Part shown: positions 51,774-59,765 of the stretch, in pieces
Numbering within the stretch: the first letter of the stretch is position 1
Layout of the letters: every line of letters begins with the position of its first letter
From: Chitinophaga sp. H8
GTDB lineage: Bacteria > Bacteroidota > Bacteroidia > Chitinophagales > Chitinophagaceae
Direction: 5' to 3'
Assembly: GCF_040567655.1 (NCBI RefSeq)
Contig: NZ_JBEXAC010000001.1
Location: 3,038,001 to 3,102,000 of the forward strand
Length of the DNA: 64,000 nt
The notes under the pieces: generated by a model
The model's database searches: none
Seen by the model: only the letters and a program-made list of their open reading frames with translations
What the model was told of the DNA's origin: nothing
Made by a program: the position numbers and the translations under genes

Positions 51774-53276
51774 TTAGTTATTCCAGAATTCATTTGATTT
51801 AAAATAAGGGTTTTGGATCCCGTTTTCAGCGGGGATGGGCCAGGTCCAAGCTCCTGCGTCAAAATCAGATTTGCTCATGGGGTACTCTGTAAAATAACCA
51901 TCCATTACCTTTCCGGTTCTTACCAGGTCGAACCAGATATGCCCTTCTCCTACCAGCTCCCGGATCCTTTCCTTCAAAATGATATCTCCCAAAGGTCTTT
52001 CATTATCTTTCGGATCATTGGGGTATGCTACTGCATTAGATCTTTCGCGTACCATATTCAACAGCAGGATCGCCTCGGGTGCCTTGCCCAGGTTATTGAG
52101 CACTTCCGCTCTCAACAGCAACACATCAGGGTATCTGTAAATGATAAGGTTATCATCAAAAATGAAGTTGTTCTTATCTATTACATTTGAATACTTCAGG
52201 AACATGGTTTCTACATTTCCTAATTCAGGTTTATAAAACCAATTGCGCATCCGCTTATCAGGATTACCGGAAATATCTTCTCCATAAAATTGTTTAAAGA
52301 ATTTTACAGAATGGAACCAGTCAGAAGTTGAATAGAAATAGTAGGGGTCATGCAGCATCCAGTTGGCAAACGTAGCAAACCGTAATGACTCATTATAGTT
52401 TTTATCCAGGTTAAACTCAAATACCCCTTCTTCAGATTTTCCTTTAAAAATGGCATGGAATTCATCCTTATCCATAGGCAGCAATTTATATACTCCTTTC
52501 TCTACAATTTCTCTGGTAGCTGCTTCTGCTTTATTCCAGTAGGATTCCTTATTAGCCGGATCAAATCCAGCCTTCCACATGTTCATGTGTGCCATTACCG
52601 TCAGTGCAGCGCCTTTGGAAGCCCTCACTGCACGGTCGGTAGGATCATTATAGGCCCAGGGAAGGTGTGCTGCTGCTTCTTCCATATCTGCAATGCATTT
52701 ATCCAGCACTACCATAAAATTTTCCCTCGGCTTAGGTGTAGGGTCTACCGGATCGGTAGTATAAATAACATCTCCATACAATTTTACCAGGTAGAAGTAA
52801 GTGAATGCCCTTACAAACAAGGCTTCTCCCACATACTGGTCCCGGATAGTTTTTGACATGATATTATCCGGTATTTCCGGTATGTTGGCAATAGCTACAT
52901 TACAAGCGGCAATTACTTTATAAAAACCTTTCCAGTTCAGGATACCTTTCAGGTTCCAGTTGTCCGGATAAGCTCCTATATCCTTCAGCTTATTTGGAGC
53001 TATCGCCAGTTTGTACAGGTTGTTCTTGGTCAGGTTATCATAAGCTACCCAACCTGCACGTACATCGCCTGCGGTGATATAGATGGTACCTTCTTTTCCC
53101 AGCTTGTCGAGCAACAAAGCATAGCAGTTGCCCACCGCTGCCCTTACGTCCGACTCCGATTTCCAGAAGGCAGTAGAAGACAGCCTGTCTATCGGCTCCA
53201 CATACAGGAATTTCTGGCAGGAGATGGTACTGCAGACCATTACTGCGGATAATATGAAATAAGTTATTCTACGCAT
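51774..53276 (-). CDS. SusD/RagB-like outer membrane lipoprotein
   Basis: SusD partner of the SusC at 53290-56442; about 500 residues. I start at ATG 53276 because MRRITYFILSAVMVCSTISC is a good lipoprotein leader and begins 13 bp after the susC stop; an ATG at 53303 would overlap susC. SusD hallmarks: FLYVEPIDRLSSTAFWKSESDVRAAVGNCYALL, YVGEALFVRAFTYFYLVKLYGDVIYTTDPVDP (the canonical R-A-F-x-Y-F-x-L-V motif), RYPDVLLLRAEVLNNLGKAPEAILLLNMVRERS and IRELVGEGHIWFDLVRTGKV. This is the glycan-type RagB/SusD subgroup. Confidence 0.93.
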   Translation of the reverse strand: MRRITYFILSAVMVCSTISCQKFLYVEPIDRLSSTAFWKSESDVRAAVGNCYALLLDKLGKEGTIYITAGDVRAGWVAYDNLTKNNLYKLAIAPNKLKDIGAYPDNWNLKGILNWKGFYKVIAACNVAIANIPEIPDNIMSKTIRDQYVGEALFVRAFTYFYLVKLYGDVIYTTDPVDPTPKPRENFMVVLDKCIADMEEAAAHLPWAYNDPTDRAVRASKGAALTVMAHMNMWKAGFDPANKESYWNKAEAATREIVEKGVYKLLPMDKDEFHAIFKGKSEEGVFEFNLDKNYNESLRFATFANWMLHDPYYFYSTSDWFHSVKFFKQFYGEDISGNPDKRMRNWFYKPELGNVETMFLKYSNVIDKNNFIFDDNLIIYRYPDVLLLRAEVLNNLGKAPEAILLLNMVRERSNAVAYPNDPKDNERPLGDIILKERIRELVGEGHIWFDLVRTGKVMDGYFTEYPMSKSDFDAGAWTWPIPAENGIQNPYFKSNEFWNN

Positions 53277-53289
53277 AGCAACTGTACTT

Positions 53290-56200
53290 TTAAAACTCAA
53301 CATTTAAACCCAGGGTAATACTTCTGGCAATTGGATAAGAATCTGCACGGTCTTTACCCAGATCGCTGACGTTCTCCGGATTAGGTCCTGAATATGGAGA
53401 GAAGATGGCCATATTGTACAGGGTGCCATAAAAACGTACCCTGCTCAGGTTTACCGCCCGGAGTGCTTTCGGATCTATCGTATAGCCGATGGTGATCTGA
53501 TTGATCTTAAAGTAGGAGCCATCCTCCTGGAACAAACTCTGATCATACCGATAAGCTGCTACATCACGGATCTTGGTGTAATCATCCAGTGTAGGATACG
53601 TGGTGACATCCCCCTGATTTCTCCAGAAATTGTATTTCCCTACGTCAGGAATACTATACCTGGAATCAAACGGATCTCCTGCTCTGCTCAGCATAGATGC
53701 GAAGGCATTATTGTAAATACTGCGTTTGTAGATAAAGGAAGCGTACATAGAGAAGTTCCATCTTCCCCAGGTGATACTCTGGGATACCCCTCCATTGACT
53801 AATGGTAATGGATCGCCCACAATCGTTCTGTCTTCATCAGTCAACCGGTAGTCGCCATCCACATCTTTCCAGATGGGGTCACCTCCCTTGAACTGGCCGC
53901 CCGGAGAGATAGTGGAGTAACGGGTACCTAAAACAGGATCTACCGGTACATTCTTATCGGATGCATACACCCCCTCACTCTGGAACATATAGTTGTTGAA
54001 AATATTACGTCCTACTTTCAGGATCAGCCATTGGTAGTTGTCATAATCGTAATAGATGAATTGTTTGGCATCTCCGTCTATCTTCAGCAGGCGGTTCTGA
54101 TTGATCGCACCATTGATATTCATGGTCCACTGTACCTTGCTTTTCGGGCTTAACGGCCTTACCGTCAGGTTTATCTCATGACCATAGTTCAGCAGGCTGG
54201 CACCATTGATCTTTACATTATCATACCCTGTGCTAGTAGGCAGGAATACGGAACGTACCAGGTTGATCGTTGTTTTGGCATAACGGTCGTAGTTAATTGC
54301 GATTCTGTCTTTAAACAAATTGAGGTCTACCCCGAAGTTCCATTGTTTGGATTTTTCTGCATCCAATCTTGGGTTAGGCATATTGCTGAACACCGGTGAA
54401 ATACGTGGGTAGTTGTTGTAGGTACCAGACTGGTAGAACTCGCCCAGGGAAGCAAAGATATCTGCTGACGGGCGGCTGTTGATACCATACGTAAAACGGA
54501 TTGATCCATAGGACAGCCATTTCAGCGGCTCCAGAAATTTCTCCTTGGAGAAGTTCCAGCGGCCTCCGATAGAAGGATTAGTGGTAAACTGGTTTTCTAT
54601 ACCGGAAGCAGAGTTACCATCGCGGCGGTAAGAAACATCCAATACATATTTCTGGCTCAGGTTATAGGAGAACATACCTGCAATAGACGCTTCCCGGTAT
54701 TTGATCACATCATACAAACCGGTACTGTCATTTGCCTTAAACCCTAATGGACCGAGGTAAAAATCGCTGGGCCCATTGTACAGTTTCCGGTACATATTCT
54801 GCTGGTTTTTCAGCATTATTTCATTAAATACGCTGAAGTAAAAGTTATGTACTTTGTTCAGTGTCATACTATAGTTCAGCTGGTTACGGTTAATCAGCTG
54901 ATCGCGGCGTCCGGTAAAAGAGATAAGTGCTGTGCTGTTGTTGTTGGCCAGCGCCTGTTTAAACTGGTCGCGGGTATCGGTATAATACTCATAAGACAGG
55001 GAACTGCTGGCGCGTAATCCTTTCAACAGTTCATAATCTACGCTCACATTGGAGCGCATGTTCATGGTATTATTATCATCTTTAGCTGTTTCAAGTCCTA
55101 TGTATTCCGGGATGGCCACAAAGAAGGAAGGTGCAGGCAGCAAAGAAGATTTAAAAGCATCTCCTGCCCCGTTATCAGAAAGGCCACCGCCATTTCCTCT
55201 TTGTTTTTGTCCCCAGCCGGTAAATACATTCGCATCCATCCGCAGCTTACGCGTAGGCTCATAATGCATTTGCATGTTCAGGTTATACCTGTTAAAGCCG
55301 GTATTTTTCATGATCCCCTTATTCTGGGTATATCCCAGGTTCGCCTTATAGTTCAGCTGTGGAGAACCACCTTTAATACTCAGGTTATGCGATTGGTTGT
55401 AGGTATTCCGGAAAAATATGCCTTGCCAGTCGGTAGCATTATTGTAAAACGGATTCAGACTATCTGCCAGGAACGGGGTCCGGGAGATGTTATAATAATC
55501 ATCCAGTCCGCCATATTTTTCAATAGCGTTGATACGGAAGTTACGCTCCCCCATCCCACCGATAGTACCACGCAATGGCGGGGTCATGTTATAAAACACC
55601 TGGCTCTGCAAGGTAATCACAGGCCTCGGAGAGTTACCCCGTTTAGTGTTGATCACAATCACCCCATTTGCTGCACGGGACCCATACAGGGAGGTCGCTA
55701 CCGCATCTTTCAATACATCGATAGACTCTACATCTTCTGGTGGGATCAGTGACAGGGGGCTGGTACCAGGACCTCCCTGATTGAAGGCCATATCAAAAGC
55801 TCCGTTTTCATCAACAGGCACCCCATCAATAATATATAATGGAGAACTGGGCGACAGGAACTGGTTATTCCCGGTACCACTCACATTCAACTGGGAAATA
55901 CCGCGGATGGCTACGCTACCACGAAAGCCGGGAGCGCCGGTATTATTCTGCACATTCAGCCCCGCTACCTTTCCCTGCAGCAATTCTATCACACTGGTTA
56001 CAGGAACATCCTGAATGTCTTTGCTGGAAATGCTGGTCACCGCACCCGTTACTGTTTCCCTTGTTTTTTGCTGATAACCGATTACCACTGCTTCCTTTAA
56101 GGAACTTACGGAAGGGCTGATCTGTATATCTATTTTAGTGCGGCCTCTCACACTTACTTCCTGCGCCTGAAAACCGATAGCAGAGAAGATCAGAATATCA

Positions 56201-56442
56201 TTTGATGCCACCTTTACACTATACTTACCATTTGCATCTGTAAGCAGCAGGCCTTTGTTGGCCAGCCTTGATTTGATAGTTACACCCGGTACTGCCTCCC
56301 GGGTATCTTTGGCAGTAACCGTTCCCGTTACAGTGATAGTAGCACCATCTGTTTGCGCCATCGCTGCCAGTGGCAACATCAGGCACATACAACATAGTAA
56401 CCTGTAGCACAACATATTTGCAGCTTTTAAAATATTGTTCAT
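53290..56442 (-). CDS. SusC/RagA-like TonB-linked transporter without STN domain
   Basis: TonB-dependent transporter of 1050 residues. Signal peptide about 1-29; carboxypeptidase-D-like domain about 36-110 (GTVTAKDTREAVPGVTIKSR); TonB-box-like LKEAVVIGYQQKTRETVTGAV; plug with LLQGKVAGLNVQNNTGAPGF and LYIIDGVPVDENGAF; barrel ending SITLGLNVEF. No STN domain and no sigma/FecR pair nearby, so control must differ from the other SusC loci here. Second SusC of the nine-gene operon, 26 bp after the DUF5007-like gene. Confidence 0.94.
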   Translation of the reverse strand: MNNILKAANMLCYRLLCCMCLMLPLAAMAQTDGATITVTGTVTAKDTREAVPGVTIKSRLANKGLLLTDANGKYSVKVASNDILIFSAIGFQAQEVSVRGRTKIDIQISPSVSSLKEAVVIGYQQKTRETVTGAVTSISSKDIQDVPVTSVIELLQGKVAGLNVQNNTGAPGFRGSVAIRGISQLNVSGTGNNQFLSPSSPLYIIDGVPVDENGAFDMAFNQGGPGTSPLSLIPPEDVESIDVLKDAVATSLYGSRAANGVIVINTKRGNSPRPVITLQSQVFYNMTPPLRGTIGGMGERNFRINAIEKYGGLDDYYNISRTPFLADSLNPFYNNATDWQGIFFRNTYNQSHNLSIKGGSPQLNYKANLGYTQNKGIMKNTGFNRYNLNMQMHYEPTRKLRMDANVFTGWGQKQRGNGGGLSDNGAGDAFKSSLLPAPSFFVAIPEYIGLETAKDDNNTMNMRSNVSVDYELLKGLRASSSLSYEYYTDTRDQFKQALANNNSTALISFTGRRDQLINRNQLNYSMTLNKVHNFYFSVFNEIMLKNQQNMYRKLYNGPSDFYLGPLGFKANDSTGLYDVIKYREASIAGMFSYNLSQKYVLDVSYRRDGNSASGIENQFTTNPSIGGRWNFSKEKFLEPLKWLSYGSIRFTYGINSRPSADIFASLGEFYQSGTYNNYPRISPVFSNMPNPRLDAEKSKQWNFGVDLNLFKDRIAINYDRYAKTTINLVRSVFLPTSTGYDNVKINGASLLNYGHEINLTVRPLSPKSKVQWTMNINGAINQNRLLKIDGDAKQFIYYDYDNYQWLILKVGRNIFNNYMFQSEGVYASDKNVPVDPVLGTRYSTISPGGQFKGGDPIWKDVDGDYRLTDEDRTIVGDPLPLVNGGVSQSITWGRWNFSMYASFIYKRSIYNNAFASMLSRAGDPFDSRYSIPDVGKYNFWRNQGDVTTYPTLDDYTKIRDVAAYRYDQSLFQEDGSYFKINQITIGYTIDPKALRAVNLSRVRFYGTLYNMAIFSPYSGPNPENVSDLGKDRADSYPIARSITLGLNVEF

Positions 56443-56468
56443 GTAGTTTTTTTTAAAGTGCCGGTTAA

Positions 56469-57527
56469 TTAGTCATTTTCGAACTTCGGAGTCTGGTGAC
56501 GGTATTTGAAGATGATCTCCCAATCTCCCGGTTCAAAAATGGCGAACTCGAATGTGAAGCCTTCTGTTACCCGCCGGTTTCCAAATGCCAGGCGGTTATA
56601 ATTGAACACCAGTTTAACCCGTTCTCCCTGGGCAGCTCCCACAGCCGGATAAGGATAAGGCACATCATACGTCACACCGGTTTCTGTGACACGCAGATTA
56701 AATCCGATCTTACAATCCCCCTGTACGCGGCTATTATAGAAATAAAGGCTGTCCCAGCGGGTCTTATTAAACATGAGCGGATTAATGACGGTGGAATCTT
56801 TATCATAGAATTTGAACGAAAGAGAATTCCCATTTCCTTTTTTATGAAAGTAAACTGCAACAGAAGTATCTGTGATCAGCTTGTTATCCATTGTTACCCC
56901 ACTGGTATTTGTTGGATTGATCACCACCGGGGATCCATCACTTTTATACTTTTGCCAGCCTGATACCGCGTCTATATTATCAGACGGCGAATATGCCCTG
57001 GGGCGGAACAGGTTCAGGGTATTATTTTTAAAAACGCGGCTGTTGCCATTGTTTTCCACTTTGATATCAAACAGGTATCCTGCACCCGGTTGTGGTTTGA
57101 TCAGATTGGTATCACTGAATTGCCAGAAGATGATCTCACCGGAGTTTTTCCTGATATCCAGCACAGGATGTTCTGCTTCCTGTTGCTTATCATATATTTC
57201 CTGCAAAGAGTTTTCTTTGCCTGTATAGGCTTCTTTCCACTCTTTCACTTTTACGAGCGTGCCTAATTCCGGTGCAGCGCTGCTATCAGCAGCATGCCTG
57301 AAATTGGTGAGTGTAAATAACAGCGGGCGGGTAGACTGGTCTGAATTGAAAATGCCCTGGTAGATCATTGTACGCCCCATCACCGGATCAAAATTGTCGC
57401 GGTTGAAGTTGGCTTTTTCACTGAGGTAATCCATTTCAGCAGGCACTTTGGTACACGACATCCACCCGCTCACGAGCAACATAGCTGCCATTGCACCTTT
57501 CCATGATATTGATTGCTTGTGGTACAT
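56469..57527 (-). CDS. Uncharacterised lipoprotein, DUF5007-like
   Basis: A 352-residue lipoprotein (GWMSC, Cys25). The N-terminal MDYLSEKANFNRDNFDPVMGRTMIYQGIFNSDQSTRPLLFTLTNFRHAADSS and the C-terminal FTFEFAIFEPGDWEIIFKYRHQTPKFEND look like DUF5007 proteins of Bacteroidetes SusCD loci; beta-rich, no catalytic motif. It lies between the first fasciclin gene and the second SusC, in the position the delta-60 lipoprotein holds in the second module, so it may be the equivalent ligand-binding component of module one. Confidence 0.75.
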   Translation of the reverse strand: MYHKQSISWKGAMAAMLLVSGWMSCTKVPAEMDYLSEKANFNRDNFDPVMGRTMIYQGIFNSDQSTRPLLFTLTNFRHAADSSAAPELGTLVKVKEWKEAYTGKENSLQEIYDKQQEAEHPVLDIRKNSGEIIFWQFSDTNLIKPQPGAGYLFDIKVENNGNSRVFKNNTLNLFRPRAYSPSDNIDAVSGWQKYKSDGSPVVINPTNTSGVTMDNKLITDTSVAVYFHKKGNGNSLSFKFYDKDSTVINPLMFNKTRWDSLYFYNSRVQGDCKIGFNLRVTETGVTYDVPYPYPAVGAAQGERVKLVFNYNRLAFGNRRVTEGFTFEFAIFEPGDWEIIFKYRHQTPKFEND

Positions 57528-57541
57528 ATTGTATAGGTCAA

Positions 57542-58246
57542 TTAACGGTTAATGAATGTAACAAAGGAGCTGAATCCGAATACGTGATTAGGTTCCAGCA
57601 GATGCAGCACCCCATTCGTTGTGATCAGGCTGGACGTTTTAACGTAAGACGAAGACCAGTCTGTTCTGAAACGGGAAAAGTTTTTGTCGCTGAACTGTAT
57701 CCTTTGTTTGTTGGTACTGGTACTGCCGGAGGTACTTTGTTTTACCAGGTCGGCATGCATTTTATACGGCGAAAAAACATCATCTCCTGTTTCTTCACTG
57801 GTATGCCAGTATCCGCTCATCGTAACCAGGTCTACCCCATCTGCAAAACGGATGGAATCCGGCGTAACGATTCCGGCCACCATATATCTGCGCATCAATG
57901 TATCCCATACCGGCAATGGTACGCTGTCAATGATCCAGGCAGCCTTACCGCTCCTGGTGCGTGTTACGTTAATGTTCTGGATAGCAGTAAGGATGCTGAT
58001 ATCCTGTGGCGCAAAAAACGTCACTGAATGATTGATCAAACTATCTTCCAGTTGCGGAAGTTTATGCAGTATATACAACAGGCTGTCGTACGTACCTGTT
58101 TGTGCTTTCAGAAAATCGAGGCTGTTCTGGTTGATATTTACTACAGGTGTATCCTGTTCATAAGGGCTGGCTTCTTTTTTGCAAGCCTGCAAAACACAGC
58201 CCCATATTATTACAGCGGTAAAAATGTGTATGATCCGTTTGTTCAT
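57542..58246 (-). CDS. Fasciclin-domain lipoprotein (second of two)
   Basis: A 234-residue lipoprotein (leader ending GCVLQAC, followed by KKEASP). One FAS1 domain: SLDFLKAQTGTYDSLLYILHKLPQLEDSLINHSVTFFAPQDISI (H1-like), PVWDTLMRRYMVAGIVTPDSI, and TTNGVLHLLEPNHVFGF (H2-like). Same position relative to SusD as the fasciclin gene at 51074-51763, from which it is clearly diverged. Ten bp from the susD stop, so tightly co-transcribed. Confidence 0.87.
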   Translation of the reverse strand: MNKRIIHIFTAVIIWGCVLQACKKEASPYEQDTPVVNINQNSLDFLKAQTGTYDSLLYILHKLPQLEDSLINHSVTFFAPQDISILTAIQNINVTRTRSGKAAWIIDSVPLPVWDTLMRRYMVAGIVTPDSIRFADGVDLVTMSGYWHTSEETGDDVFSPYKMHADLVKQSTSGSTSTNKQRIQFSDKNFSRFRTDWSSSYVKTSSLITTNGVLHLLEPNHVFGFSSFVTFINR

Positions 58247-58256
58247 TCCCGTAGGT

Positions 58257-59747
58257 TTACTTCCAGTAATTATTTTGTATCAGTTGTGGGTTTTGCTGCA
58301 AAGCTCCTGACGCCACCGGCCAGTATATTGCTCCGGCCGCCACCTGGTCGGCTGTTATTTTAGTATAGTCAGGTACTTTCTTAAACTGTATCAGATCATA
58401 CCAATGCCAGCCTTCTCCCATCAGCTCTCTTCTCCGCTCTTTAAAAACGGCTTCGATGACGTCACCATCAGCGATCTCAAAATCAGGCAATCCTCTGGAG
58501 CTGCGTACCTTGTTGAGGTTCTCTACCGCCTGATCCGGTAAGCCTATCTGCATGGCAGCTTCAGCAGTTAACAGATACAGTTCTTCCAACCGGAATAATA
58601 CAATAGCAGAAGCATACACCGGGAATACAGGTCCTTTTACAGAGTTATCTATTTTATTGATCTTGCTGAAAATGGGTTGTCCATCATTGATATTAGCAAA
58701 GTAGCTCACTGCCCGCTGGTCCTTTTCTTCGTCAAAAACACTGAGGATAGTATCTTTCGGCACATAGATCTCTGCATAGGATTTAGGTACTAAAGGCAGT
58801 CTTAAAGTCCAGTCTTCTATACAACCTGCCCGGGAATATTCCTGGTTGTCAAAGCGGAAGCTCAGCGCCCAGATCACATTGTTATCGCGCCCGCTGAAAG
58901 TACCTGAACTGGATACACTGGTAAGCAGGTCGGTAGTAGTAGGCTTGTATTGGGATAATCCCATATTATTCTGGATGATGCTGCAGTATTCATAGGCTTT
59001 CAGGTAATCCCCTCTCCAGGCATAAGCATGTGCTACCACGTCATAGGCTACACCTTTGGTAGCCAGTCCGCTCCGCCAGAAATTCACGCCATTACCATTG
59101 TAAATATCTTCCGGTTGTTCCGGCTGGCTGGCAGCAAACAGCCAGGGTAATTGTGCAGCAGCTTCCAGCGATTCGGTGATCACAAAGTCCAGTACCGCTT
59201 CTTTAGGCGTACGGCTCCGCAGCTCAAAATTTTCGCTGTTGGTAGTAGTAATCAAAGGCACATCTCCCCAGATCCTTACCATATAAAAATAAGCGAATGC
59301 ACGTACTGCTCTTGCCTGGGCAATATCTACACGTAATTGTTTTTCGCTGTAGCGTATATCCTGTGCCTTTACTTCCGGTAAACGCTCAATGCACAAAGTA
59401 GCGTGGTTGATCACCGCATACAGCCGGCGCCAGTCGCTCCACTCCTCCATAGCCGGATAGCTGGCCAGCAGATTATTTTGCAATACAGCCATCAGATCCG
59501 GGCGTTGTTCTACCGCAAAATCACCTCCCCGTATTTCTCCATGTGTCCAATATGTTTTTTCGTGAGCCAGGGCTGCACGCAACAGTGCATAATTACCCAT
59601 GGTAGCGGCTCTGGCATCATTTACATTGCGAAAGAAGTTTTTATCTTCTACCAGGTGCTCAGGTGTTACATCTAACATTTTCTGGCAGCTACTGAAAATA
59701 AAAATACCCAGCAGGTACACTATAACCGTTCCTTTCCTGATTATCAT
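58257..59747 (-). CDS. SusD/RagB-like outer membrane lipoprotein
   Basis: SusD partner of the SusC at 59766-62681; 496 residues, lipobox FIFSSC near Cys21. Hallmarks: MLDVTPEHLVEDKNFFRNVNDARAATMGNYALL, QARAVRAFAYFYMVRIWGDVPLITT (canonical SusD helix), LFRLEELYLLTAEAAMQIGLPDQAVENLNKVRSSRGL and ERRRELMGEGWHWYDLIQFKKV. Second gene of the operon, 18 bp after susC and 10 bp before the fasciclin gene. Confidence 0.93.
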   Translation of the reverse strand: MIIRKGTVIVYLLGIFIFSSCQKMLDVTPEHLVEDKNFFRNVNDARAATMGNYALLRAALAHEKTYWTHGEIRGGDFAVEQRPDLMAVLQNNLLASYPAMEEWSDWRRLYAVINHATLCIERLPEVKAQDIRYSEKQLRVDIAQARAVRAFAYFYMVRIWGDVPLITTTNSENFELRSRTPKEAVLDFVITESLEAAAQLPWLFAASQPEQPEDIYNGNGVNFWRSGLATKGVAYDVVAHAYAWRGDYLKAYEYCSIIQNNMGLSQYKPTTTDLLTSVSSSGTFSGRDNNVIWALSFRFDNQEYSRAGCIEDWTLRLPLVPKSYAEIYVPKDTILSVFDEEKDQRAVSYFANINDGQPIFSKINKIDNSVKGPVFPVYASAIVLFRLEELYLLTAEAAMQIGLPDQAVENLNKVRSSRGLPDFEIADGDVIEAVFKERRRELMGEGWHWYDLIQFKKVPDYTKITADQVAAGAIYWPVASGALQQNPQLIQNNYWK

Positions 59748-59765
59748 AATAGCTTTCCTTTTTAC

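Noticed and set aside
55201..55752. 183-codon plus-strand open frame
   Set aside because: Antisense to the SusC plug region, with no family resemblance.
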